Of a DNA stretch of 64,000 nucleotides, positions 27,139 through 35,482 are shown piece by piece; positions within the stretch are counted from its first letter, which is position 1, and each line of letters opens with the position of its first letter. The DNA comes from Ralstonia mannitolilytica. GTDB lineage: Bacteria; Pseudomonadota; Gammaproteobacteria; Burkholderiales; Burkholderiaceae. The stretch is from assembly GCF_905397375.1 (NCBI RefSeq), contig NZ_CAJPVG010000009.1, positions 143,375 through 207,374 of the forward strand, read 5' to 3'. Both the position numbers and the translations under genes were made by a program. Under the pieces are notes generated by a model, which saw nothing but the letters and a program-made list of their open reading frames with translations, was not told the origin of the DNA and made no database searches.

Positions 27139-28247
27139 CCAAGAGGCGCGTGGTCGTCGGTATGTCCGGCGGCGTCGATTCCTCCGTCACGGCGTGGCTG
27201 CTCAAGCAGCAGGGCTATGACGTCGTCGGCCTGTTCATGAAGAACTGGGAAGACGATGACGACAGCGAATACTGCTCGACCCGGCAGGACTGGATCGACG
27301 TGGTGTCGGTGGCCGACCTGATCGGCGTGGACGTCGAGGCCGTCAACTTTGCCGCCGAGTACAAGGACCGCGTGTTCGCCGATTTCCTGCGCGAATACTC
27401 GGCCGGCCGCACGCCGAACCCCGATGTGCTGTGCAACGCCGAGATCAAGTTCAAGGCCTTCCTCGACCACGCGATGGCGCTCGGCGCTGACACCATTGCC
27501 ACCGGCCACTACGCCCGCGTGCGCGAAGTCGACGGCCGCTTCGAGTTGCTCAAGGCGTTCGACCACACGAAAGACCAGAGCTATTTCCTGCATCGCCTGA
27601 ACCAGGCGCAACTGTCGCGCACGCTGTTTCCGCTGGGGGAGATTCCGAAGACGAAAGTGCGGGAGATTGCTGCGGAGATCGGCCTGCCCAATGCCAAGAA
27701 GAAGGATTCCACCGGCATCTGCTTTATCGGCGAGCGGCCGTTTCGCGATTTCCTGAATCGCTACCTGCCGACCAAGCCCGGCCCGATCAAGACGCCGGAC
27801 GGCAAGACCATCGGCGAGCACATCGGCCTGGCGTTCTACACGCTGGGGCAGCGCAAGGGCATCGGCATCGGCGGCAGCCGCGACGGCAACGGCGATGCCT
27901 GGTACGTGGCCCGCAAGGACATGGCGGCCAACACGTTGTATGTGGTGCAAGGTCACGACCACCCGTGGCTGCTGGCGCATACCGTGCACGCTGACGATCT
28001 GAGCTGGGTGGCCGGCCACGCGCCGGCGCAAGGCACGCTGCTGGCCGCCAAGACGCGCTATCGCCAGGCCGACGCGCCCTGCGCCGTGGTTCGCGCTGCC
28101 GGGGGTGCGCTCACGTTGAGCTTCCCCGAGGCCCAGTGGGCCGTGACACCCGGTCAGTCCGCCGTGCTGTACGACGGCGAGGTGTGCCTGGGCGGCGGCA
28201 TCATTTCCGCGGCCGAGCCGGCCACCATCGAAAAGGCGGTCGCCTGA
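27135..28247 (+). CDS. mnmA: tRNA-specific 2-thiouridylase MnmA
   Basis: A 370-residue enzyme that thiolates U34 of Lys, Glu and Gln tRNAs. The PP-loop ATP site is GMSGGVDSSVTAW. The catalytic cysteines are in LCNAEIKF (near residue 100) and STGICFIGERPF (near residue 197). A C-terminal beta-barrel domain completes the fold. It overlaps the Nudix gene by 4 bp. Confidence 0.97.
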   Translation: MTKRRVVVGMSGGVDSSVTAWLLKQQGYDVVGLFMKNWEDDDDSEYCSTRQDWIDVVSVADLIGVDVEAVNFAAEYKDRVFADFLREYSAGRTPNPDVLCNAEIKFKAFLDHAMALGADTIATGHYARVREVDGRFELLKAFDHTKDQSYFLHRLNQAQLSRTLFPLGEIPKTKVREIAAEIGLPNAKKKDSTGICFIGERPFRDFLNRYLPTKPGPIKTPDGKTIGEHIGLAFYTLGQRKGIGIGGSRDGNGDAWYVARKDMAANTLYVVQGHDHPWLLAHTVHADDLSWVAGHAPAQGTLLAAKTRYRQADAPCAVVRAAGGALTLSFPEAQWAVTPGQSAVLYDGEVCLGGGIISAAEPATIEKAVA

Positions 28248-28338
28248 TCGGTTTCCGCAACATGGCGTTGTGACGGCTGCGGCCATCGCCGCGCTCGTTT
28301 AAGCTGGCGCCCACGTTTGCTTCCACACAGGGTTTGCC

Positions 28339-29937
28339 ATGCTGCCACGCCGTTACTGGGCCTTCGCGGGTGTTGTGCTGTTGTTTGTCGTCACCGCGGG
28401 GTTTGCGGTGGCGGGGCGCCTGCACTGGGCCTGCGCGGTGATCCCCGGGGTCTTCGTACTTCTGGGCCTGCACGACCTCACGCAGACGCGCCATTCGGTG
28501 CTGCGCAACTACCCGCTGTGGGGTCACCTGCGTTTCCTGTTCGAGTTCATCCGCCCCGAAATCCGTCAGTACTTCGTTGAGGACGATACCGACGAGAAAC
28601 CGTTCTCGCGGGCCCAGCGCAGCATTGTCTACCAGCGCGCCAAGGGCGAAGTCGACAGCCGCCCGTTCGGGACCGAGGTCGACGTGAAGGTGCCGGGGCA
28701 CGAGTGGATCGGCCACTCGCTCGCGCCTACGCGCATCGCGTCGTCCGATTTTCGCGTGATGGTGGGCGAGGGGCGCGCCCAGCCGTATTCGATGTCGGTG
28801 TTCAACATCTCGGCGATGAGCTTCGGGGCGCTCTCGGGCAACGCCATCCGGGCGCTGAACCGCGGCGCGAAGCTCGGCAACTTCATCCATGACACGGGCG
28901 AGGGTTCGATCTCGCCGTACCACCGCGAAGAAGGCGGCGACCTGATCTGGGAAGTCGCTTCCGGCTATTTCGGCTGCCGCGACGCCAACGGCCGCTTCGA
29001 CCCCGAGCGCTTCGCCGAGCAGGCGCGCAGCCCGCAGGTGAAGATGATCGAGGTGAAGCTGTCGCAGGGTGCCAAGCCGGGCCACGGCGGCGTGCTGCCC
29101 GCGGCCAAGGTGACGCCGGAAATTGCCGCCACGCGCGGCATCCCGATCGGGCAGGACTGCATCTCGCCGGCTTCGCATTCCGAGTTCTCTACGCCGCTCG
29201 GTTTGCTGCAATTCGTCGACCGGCTGCGCACGCTGTCCGGCGGCAAGCCCACCGGCTTCAAGCTGTGCATCGGGCACCCGTGGGAGTTCTTCGGCATCGT
29301 CAAGGCGATGCTGGAGTCGGGCATCCTGCCGGACTTCATCGTCGTGGATGGCGCCGAGGGCGGCACGGGCGCCGCACCGCTTGAATTTACCGACCACGTC
29401 GGCACACCGCTGCAGGAAGGGCTGCTGCTGGTGCACAACACGCTGGTCGGCACCAACCTGCGTGACAAGATCAGGATTGGCGCGTCGGGCAAGATCGTCA
29501 CCGCGTTCGACGTGGCGCGCACGCTGGCGATGGGCGCCGACTGGTGCAACGCGGCGCGCGGCTTCATGTTTGCGCTGGGCTGCATCCAGGCGCAGAAATG
29601 TCACACCGACCGCTGCCCGACCGGCGTGGCCACGCAGGATCCGTCTCGCCAGAAAGCGCTGGTGGTGCCGGACAAGGCCGAGCGCGTGCATCAATATCAC
29701 CGGCACACGCTGCATGCACTGCTGGAGCTGACGCAGGCAGCGGGGCTGCAGCATCCGGCGGATTTCCGTGCGCACCACATCGTACGGCGCGTGTCGGGCA
29801 ACGAGGTGCAGTTGCTCTCGGCGCTGCTCAAATACCTCGAGCCCGGCGATCTGCTGGCCGGGCGCTACCGTTATCAGCTATACGAACGTTACTGGCCGAT
29901 GGCCCAGGCCGACCGGTTTGATCCGGTGGCCGTGTAG
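28339..29937 (+). CDS. FMN-binding glutamate-synthase-like protein
   Basis: A 532-residue protein with two N-terminal membrane helices (residues about 7-50) and a domain like the FMN-binding half of glutamate synthase: FNISAMSFGALSGNAI, GAKPGHGGVLPAAKV, VDGAEGGTGAAP. A 3Fe-4S-type cysteine pattern is present in GCIQAQKCHTDRCPTGVATQ. It lacks the amidotransferase domain, so it is not a complete glutamate synthase; the family is common but its substrate is not settled. It stands alone, 91 bp after mnmA. Confidence 0.85.
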   Translation: MLPRRYWAFAGVVLLFVVTAGFAVAGRLHWACAVIPGVFVLLGLHDLTQTRHSVLRNYPLWGHLRFLFEFIRPEIRQYFVEDDTDEKPFSRAQRSIVYQRAKGEVDSRPFGTEVDVKVPGHEWIGHSLAPTRIASSDFRVMVGEGRAQPYSMSVFNISAMSFGALSGNAIRALNRGAKLGNFIHDTGEGSISPYHREEGGDLIWEVASGYFGCRDANGRFDPERFAEQARSPQVKMIEVKLSQGAKPGHGGVLPAAKVTPEIAATRGIPIGQDCISPASHSEFSTPLGLLQFVDRLRTLSGGKPTGFKLCIGHPWEFFGIVKAMLESGILPDFIVVDGAEGGTGAAPLEFTDHVGTPLQEGLLLVHNTLVGTNLRDKIRIGASGKIVTAFDVARTLAMGADWCNAARGFMFALGCIQAQKCHTDRCPTGVATQDPSRQKALVVPDKAERVHQYHRHTLHALLELTQAAGLQHPADFRAHHIVRRVSGNEVQLLSALLKYLEPGDLLAGRYRYQLYERYWPMAQADRFDPVAV

Positions 29938-29946
29938 GGCGGCGAT

Positions 29947-30561
29947 TTACTGCGGCTGGGTTTCGATGAAGCTCGGCCGTTTTTCCATGCGCGCGTAGAA
30001 CGCGGCGAGATTGGCGTGCCGTTCGCGCCAGTCGATCTGTGGCTGGCGGAAATCGAGGTAGCCGAGCGCGCAGCCCACGGCAATGTCGGCCAGCGTCAGG
30101 TGGTTGCCGTTGCACCACGTCTTGTCGGCCAGGCCCTGCGACATGGCCTTCAGCGCGTCGTCGATCTTGTGGTTCTGGCGTGCGAGCCAGGTTTCGCTGC
30201 GCTGCTCGGGTGTGCGCTGCGTGTGTTCGATGCGCAGCATGAGCGCTGCGTCGAGCAGCCCGTCGGCGAGCGCTTCCCAGCAGCGTACTTCCACGCGCTC
30301 GCGGCCCGACGGCGGAATCAGGCGCGCCACGGGCGACAGCGTGTCGGCATATTCGGCGATCACGCGCGAGTCGAACAGGGCGCCACCGTCGTCCATCACC
30401 AGGCAGGGCACCTTGCCGAGCGGGTTGAACTGGTGGATCTGCGTGTTGGCGCTCCACACGTCTTCCAGCACGAACTGGTAGTCGATTTTCTTTTCTGCCA
30501 GGACCACGCGCACCTTGCGGGTGTACGGGCTGGCGTGCGATCCGATCAGTTTCATAGGCAT
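29947..30561 (-). CDS. Glutathione S-transferase family protein
   Basis: A 204-residue GST with a thioredoxin-like N-terminal domain (MKLIGSHASPYTRKVRVVLAEK, with the Ser-Pro-Tyr region near the glutathione site; cis-Pro in GKVPCLVMDDG) and a helical C-terminal domain (LTLADIAVGCALGYLDFR). It resembles the YibF type. Endogenous substrate unknown. It is convergent with the preceding gene (9 bp apart) and divergent from purB. Confidence 0.9.
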   Translation of the reverse strand: MPMKLIGSHASPYTRKVRVVLAEKKIDYQFVLEDVWSANTQIHQFNPLGKVPCLVMDDGGALFDSRVIAEYADTLSPVARLIPPSGRERVEVRCWEALADGLLDAALMLRIEHTQRTPEQRSETWLARQNHKIDDALKAMSQGLADKTWCNGNHLTLADIAVGCALGYLDFRQPQIDWRERHANLAAFYARMEKRPSFIETQPQ

Positions 30562-30786
30562 GTCATGTTGGAGGCGGAAGTATAGCTGGGGGCTTTCCCG
30601 AGTGCCGTGCGAAGCGCTTCAACCAAAGGGCGGCTTGTCAGGCGTCGGATCGACCGTAAAGCCGGGGTGCCGGATGGTAAAATCGCGGGTTCGCTCTTGC
30701 GCCGTCCGGGCGCTCCCGACTCAACGCTCGATGGGGCGCCCGGGTTGTCCGGATTGAGATTCCCTTCACATTTTTCCCCGCCTGCC

Positions 30787-32166
30787 ATGTCGTCGCTTTC
30801 TGCTCTGACCGCCCTGTCTCCCATCGATGGCCGCTACGCCGCCAAGGCCGATCCGCTGCGTGAGTGGCTGTCGGAAGCCGCTTTCATGCGCAATCGCGTG
30901 AAGGTGGAGGTGCACTGGCTGATCGCCCTGTCGCAGGCGGGCCTGGCGGAAATCCCACGTTTTTCGGCCGACGCCGAGCGCGCGCTGCTGGCCTTGGTCG
31001 AGAACTTTGCCGAAGCAGACGCCGCCCGCATCAAAGAGATCGAAGCCGTCACCAACCATGACGTGAAGGCCGTCGAATACTGGATGAAGGAGCGCGTGAA
31101 GGGCAACCCGGAACTCGAAGCCGCGAGCGAATTCATCCACTTTGCCTGCACATCGGAAGACATCAACAATACCTCGCACGGCATGATGCTCAAAGGCGCG
31201 CGCGACACGGTGATCGTGCCGGCGCTGCGCCGCGTCCAGGCGCGCCTGGTGGAACTGGCTCACGCCAACGCCGATGTGCCGATGCTCTCGCGCACGCACG
31301 GCCAGCCGGCCAGCCCCACCACGCTGGGCAAGGAAATGGCCAACGTGGCCGCGCGCCTGGACCGTGCCATCCGCCGCATCGAGGCCGTGGAGCTGCTCGG
31401 CAAGATGAACGGCGCGGTCGGCAACTACAACGCGCACCTGTCGGCCTACCCGTCGCTGGACTGGGAAGCCTTCTCGAAGAACGTGATCGAGCAGCGCCTG
31501 GGCCTGACGTTCAACCCGTACACGATCCAGATCGAGCCGCACGACTACATGGCCGAACTGTTCGACGCCGTGGCGCGCGCCAACACGATCATCCTCGACC
31601 TCGACCGTGACGTCTGGGGCTACATCTCGCAGGGCTACTTCAAGCAGAAGACGAAGGCCGGCGAGATCGGCTCGTCGACCATGCCGCACAAGGTCAACCC
31701 GATCGACTTCGAAAACTCGGAAGGCAACGTCGGTCTGGCCAACGCGGTGCTGCGCCACCTGTCGGAAAAGCTGCCGGTGTCGCGCTGGCAGCGTGACCTG
31801 ACCGATTCGACCGTGCTGCGCAACATCGGCGTGGCGTTCGGCTACAGCCTGCTCGCGTACGACGCGTGCCTGCGCGGCCTGGGCAAGCTGGAAACCAACC
31901 CGGCCCGCCTGGCCGAAGACCTGGACAACTGCTGGGAAGTCCTGGCCGAGCCGGTGCAGACCGTGATGCGCCGCTACGGCATCGCCAATCCGTACGAGCA
32001 GTTGAAGGAACTGACGCGGGGCAAGGGTATCTCGCGCGAGGCGCTGCGTGAATTCATCGCCACGCTGGCGATTCCCGAAGACGCCCGCCAGCTGCTGCTT
32101 GACATGACGCCCGGCAGCTACATCGGCAAGGCGGCGGAACTGGCGCGCCGGATCGGCAGCGTCTGA
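30787..32166 (+). CDS. purB: Adenylosuccinate lyase
   Basis: A 459-residue fumarase-superfamily enzyme acting twice in purine biosynthesis (SAICAR and adenylosuccinate cleavage). The signature loop GSSTMPHKVNPIDFENSEGN is at about residues 296-315, and SRTHGQPASPTTLGKE carries a conserved His. The start at ATG 30787 fits the known N-terminus (LTALSPIDGRYAAK). The length matches the E. coli-type PurB. Confidence 0.97.
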   Translation: MSSLSALTALSPIDGRYAAKADPLREWLSEAAFMRNRVKVEVHWLIALSQAGLAEIPRFSADAERALLALVENFAEADAARIKEIEAVTNHDVKAVEYWMKERVKGNPELEAASEFIHFACTSEDINNTSHGMMLKGARDTVIVPALRRVQARLVELAHANADVPMLSRTHGQPASPTTLGKEMANVAARLDRAIRRIEAVELLGKMNGAVGNYNAHLSAYPSLDWEAFSKNVIEQRLGLTFNPYTIQIEPHDYMAELFDAVARANTIILDLDRDVWGYISQGYFKQKTKAGEIGSSTMPHKVNPIDFENSEGNVGLANAVLRHLSEKLPVSRWQRDLTDSTVLRNIGVAFGYSLLAYDACLRGLGKLETNPARLAEDLDNCWEVLAEPVQTVMRRYGIANPYEQLKELTRGKGISREALREFIATLAIPEDARQLLLDMTPGSYIGKAAELARRIGSV

Positions 32167-32198
32167 TCATTCCGAAAATTTGTTGGGCTGATACAAAG

Positions 32199-32236
32199 AC
32201 AGCCTCCTCCGTAGCGATACGGAGGAGGCTGTTTTG
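32199..32236 (+). terminator. Strong rho-independent terminator after purB
   Basis: A perfect hairpin AGCCTCCTCCGT-agcgat-ACGGAGGAGGCT, extended by AC/GT to 14 bp, ends in GTTTTG. It begins 32 bp after the purB stop. Confidence 0.92.
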
Positions 32237-32429
32237 CTATGGAGCGCGGGTAGAATTCGCCGGGCGGGGCTAGCGCGCGGGTGTTCCGAACATCAAAAAA
32301 TTTGAACTTGTTGGTGAACTGCAGGCCGTCTGCGGCCGTCCGATCGCGCAAATAATGCACCATCGTCTGGCGCCGATGTCTGAGCCCGCAGGGCAAACCC
32401 GCCGAGCGTCTTTCCAACCGAGGGAACCG

Positions 32430-33008
32430 ATGTCACAAGCTGCTCAACCGAATCTCGCCGTGCGTGCCGCCGACGACGGCGCCTATGGCGCTCCCGCGAT
32501 CGCGCTGCATTGGATCGTCGCGCTGCTGATATTCGCGGCCTTCGGGCTTGGTCTGTACATGACCGATATCCCCGGATTCACGCCGACCAAGCTCAAGCTG
32601 TACTCGTACCATAAGTGGATCGGCATCACCGTGCTGATCTTTGCCGTCCTGCGGGTGCTTTGGCGCCTCACGCACCGTGCGCCGGCACCCGTGGCCGGTA
32701 TGCCGAAGTGGCAGCACAAGGCGGCCGAAGGCGCGCACCTGGTGCTGTATCTGCTGATCCTGGCCGTGCCGCTGACCGGCTATCTGTTCAGCGTGGCGGC
32801 TGGTGTCAAGGTTGTCTACCTTGGCCTGTGGGAACTGCCGATGCCGTTCGAGAAGAGCGATGCGCTCAAGGCCGTGTTCGGCGCAGCGCATGAATGGCTG
32901 AACTGGACGATGGCCGCCATCGTCGTGCTGCACATTCTGGCCGCGCTCAAGCATCACGTGGTCGATCGTGACGGCACGCTGCGCCGCATGGTGCCGTTCT
33001 TGCGCTGA
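32430..33008 (+). CDS. Cytochrome b561 family protein
   Basis: A 192-residue four-helix membrane cytochrome. Candidate haem-ligand histidines lie in ALHWIVALLIF, LYSYHKWIGIT, AAEGAHLVLYL and in the last helix VLHILAALKHH. The family (CybB) passes electrons from quinol, e.g. to superoxide or a partner. It is followed by two YceI genes on the same strand, a common trio in proteobacteria that ties the cytochrome to isoprenoid or quinone handling in the periplasm. ATG 32430 follows an AGGGA box. Confidence 0.9.
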   Translation: MSQAAQPNLAVRAADDGAYGAPAIALHWIVALLIFAAFGLGLYMTDIPGFTPTKLKLYSYHKWIGITVLIFAVLRVLWRLTHRAPAPVAGMPKWQHKAAEGAHLVLYLLILAVPLTGYLFSVAAGVKVVYLGLWELPMPFEKSDALKAVFGAAHEWLNWTMAAIVVLHILAALKHHVVDRDGTLRRMVPFLR

Positions 33009-33123
33009 GTCGGCCGCTCTCGATCCGCTGTTCTGGTTTTCAGATGCCGGTGCACGCCGGCGCCCGTTGTTCTCCGTCTTGACCAAGATTGCCGGCACGA
33101 TCCGGCCTGACCGAAGGAGTCTG

Positions 33124-33699
33124 ATGATGAAACGCTTTGTGCGCCCCCGCGCGATTGCCCTGGTTGCCGCCGGCGCGCTCTCGATTGCTGCCGTGTCGGT
33201 ATCGGCCGTTGCCCAGGTGGACGCCGCCAAGAGCAGCGTCACGGCCACCGGCAAGCAGCTCGGTGTGCCGATGGACATCAAGTTCGGCAAGTTCGACGCC
33301 ACCGTCAACTACAACCCTGCCAACGTGGCCGCTTCCACGGCCAAGGTCGACATCGATATCAACAGCGTCGATGTGGGCGACAAGGCCTACAACGACGAAC
33401 TGAAGAAGAAGGATTGGTTTGACGCCGCCAAGTATCCGAAAGCCACCTTCGTCTCGTCGGCGTTCAAGCCGGGCGCGGGCGGCAAGGTGGATGTGGTCGG
33501 CAAGCTGACCATCAAGGGTGTCACGCAGGATGTGACCGCGCCCGTCACCTTCAGGCAGGAAGGCGCCAACCAGGTCTTTGAAGGCGCGCTGCCCATCAAG
33601 CGCAACGCGTTCAAGGTCGGCGATGGTGAATGGAAGGATACGTCCGTCGTCGCGGACGACGTGACGATCAAGTTCCGCGTCGTCATCGCCAAGAAGTAA
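33124..33699 (+). CDS. YceI family periplasmic protein (first copy)
   Basis: A 191-residue secreted protein with a clear signal peptide (MMKRFVRPRAIALVAAGALS, cleavage near VAQ). The YceI lipocalin-like barrel is seen in VDINSVDVGDKAYNDELKKK, WFDAAKYPKATFVSS and LTIKGVTQDVTAPVTF. The family binds long isoprenoid chains such as polyprenyl quinones. It is downstream of cytochrome b561 and upstream of a second YceI gene. GGAG lies just ahead of tandem ATGs at 33124 and 33127; either may be used. Confidence 0.92.
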   Translation: MMKRFVRPRAIALVAAGALSIAAVSVSAVAQVDAAKSSVTATGKQLGVPMDIKFGKFDATVNYNPANVAASTAKVDIDINSVDVGDKAYNDELKKKDWFDAAKYPKATFVSSAFKPGAGGKVDVVGKLTIKGVTQDVTAPVTFRQEGANQVFEGALPIKRNAFKVGDGEWKDTSVVADDVTIKFRVVIAKK

Positions 33700-33768
33700 C
33701 TTGCTGGATCAGGTTATCCACCCGACGTTTTTTCGGCTCAATCGCCGCTTTTCTCCGCAGGAGTTCTC

Positions 33769-34365
33769 ATGAAATTGCGTACCCTCGTTGCCGCACTGTC
33801 GGCTGTTGCAGCCAGCGCCGCCTTTGCTGCACCGGCCACGTATCAGCTGGACCCGAGCCACACCTACCCCAGCTTCGAAGCCGACCACATGGGCGGGCTG
33901 TCGAAGTGGCGCGGCAAGTTCGAAAAGTCCAGCGGGACCGTGACCCTGGACCGCCAGGCCAAGAAGGGCACCATCGACGTGACCGTGCAGACCGACAGCA
34001 TCGACTTCGGTCACGCCAAGATGAACGAGCACGCCAAGAGCCCCGACCTGTTCGACGTGGCCAAGTACCCGACCGCCACGTTCAAGGGCGAATTCACCAA
34101 GTTCAAGGGCGACGTGCCGACCGAAGCCGAGGGTCAGCTCACGCTGCGCGGCGTGACCAAGCCGGTCAAGATGGAAATCGATTCGTTCAAGTGCATGCAG
34201 CACCCGATGCTCAAGCGCGAAGTGTGCGGCGCCGACGCCGAAGTGACGTTCAAGCGGGACGAGTTCGGCCTCGACTACGGCAAGGCCTACGGTTTCAACA
34301 TGGAAACCAAGCTGAAGATCCAGGTCGAGGGCATCAAGCAGGACACGAACGTCGCCCAGCAGTAA
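33769..34365 (+). CDS. YceI family periplasmic protein (second copy)
   Basis: A 198-residue protein with a signal peptide ending SAAFAAPATYQ. It shows the canonical YceI start YQLDPSHTYPSFEADHMGG and later FDVAKYPTATFKGEF and LTLRGVTKPVKM. It is closer to the classical YceI than the first copy; two cysteines (KCMQHP, REVCGAD) are present. It lies 69 bp after the first copy and ends before a strong terminator. Confidence 0.93.
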   Translation: MKLRTLVAALSAVAASAAFAAPATYQLDPSHTYPSFEADHMGGLSKWRGKFEKSSGTVTLDRQAKKGTIDVTVQTDSIDFGHAKMNEHAKSPDLFDVAKYPTATFKGEFTKFKGDVPTEAEGQLTLRGVTKPVKMEIDSFKCMQHPMLKREVCGADAEVTFKRDEFGLDYGKAYGFNMETKLKIQVEGIKQDTNVAQQ

Positions 34366-34381
34366 GCGCGCGACGCCCAAG

Positions 34382-34409
34382 AAAAAGCCCCGCGATTGCG
34401 GGGCTTTTT
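34382..34409. terminator. Bidirectional terminator between yceI and secF
   Basis: AAAAAGCCCCGC-gatt-GCGGGGCTTTTT is a near-perfect dyad between two convergent transcription units, so it can stop both. Confidence 0.93.
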
Positions 34410-34436
34410 GTTGCCTGCGGGGCCGCAGGGGAGGGG

Positions 34437-35405
34437 TCAGACCTGTGCGCCGAAGTTCGGGTCATCCTTCGGGCCGCCGGCCTTTTTCTCGCCCTTGACA
34501 AGGTCTTCGCGCTTGACGCCGAGCCACATGCACAGCGCCGCCGCCACGAACACCGACGAATAGATGCCGAACAGAATGCCGATGGTCAGCGCGAGGGCGA
34601 AGTAGTGCAGCGTCGGGCCGCCGAACACCAGCATCGACAGCACCATCATTTCCGTCGAACCGTGCGTGATGATCGTGCGCGAGATCGTGCTGGTGATGGC
34701 GTGATCGATGATCTCGTGCGTGTTCATCTTCCGGTACTTGCGGAATGCCTCGCGGATCCGGTCGAAGATCACCACGGATTCGTTCACCGAATAGCCGAGC
34801 ACCGCCAGCACGGCCGCCAGCACCGACAGGGAGAACTCCCACTGGAAGAACGCGAAGAAGCCCAGGATGATGACGATGTCGTGCAGGTTGGCGATCACGC
34901 CCGCCACGGCGAACTTCCACTCGAAGCGCACCGACAGGTAGATCACGATGCCGACCACCACGAACAGCAGCGCCAGCAGGCCGTCCGTGGCGAGCTCCTT
35001 GCCCACCTGCGGGCCGACGAACTCGACGCGCTGCAGCTTGGCGTCGGGGCTGGCGGCATTCAGGGCCGCCATCACCTGCTGGCTTTGCACGGCCGAGGCG
35101 ATGGGCTTGCCGTCGGGGCCGTTCTTGAGCGGCAGGCGGATCATCACGTCGCGCGAGGTGCCGAAGTTCTGCACCTGCGCATCGGCGTAGCCCAGCTTTT
35201 CAACGTCGGCGCGGATCTTCGGCAGATCGGCGGCCTGGGTGTAGGCGACTTCCATCACCGTGCCACCCGTGAACTCCACCGACAGGTGCAGCCCCTTGTG
35301 GAACAGGAAGAAGACAGCGGCGATAAACGTCAGGAACGACACGGCGTTGAGAATCAACGCGTGCTTCATGAACGGAATGTCGCGGCGGATGCGGAAAAAC
35401 TCCAT
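34437..35405 (-). CDS. secF: Protein translocase subunit SecF
   Basis: A 322-residue, six-helix membrane protein that with SecD uses the proton gradient to complete protein export. It contains LSVEFTGGTVMEV in the first periplasmic region and YSVNESVVIFDRIRE, the family signature. ATG 35405 (MEFFRIRRDIPF) is the conserved start. It is the last gene of queA-tgt-yajC-secD-secF. Confidence 0.97.
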   Translation of the reverse strand: MEFFRIRRDIPFMKHALILNAVSFLTFIAAVFFLFHKGLHLSVEFTGGTVMEVAYTQAADLPKIRADVEKLGYADAQVQNFGTSRDVMIRLPLKNGPDGKPIASAVQSQQVMAALNAASPDAKLQRVEFVGPQVGKELATDGLLALLFVVVGIVIYLSVRFEWKFAVAGVIANLHDIVIILGFFAFFQWEFSLSVLAAVLAVLGYSVNESVVIFDRIREAFRKYRKMNTHEIIDHAITSTISRTIITHGSTEMMVLSMLVFGGPTLHYFALALTIGILFGIYSSVFVAAALCMWLGVKREDLVKGEKKAGGPKDDPNFGAQV

Positions 35406-35482
35406 GGTCTGCCCTTTGTGGCAACCGGCCCCTGGTGTGCTGGGCCGGTGCCGGTTATGCAAGATTCAGTGGTGGATGTGCC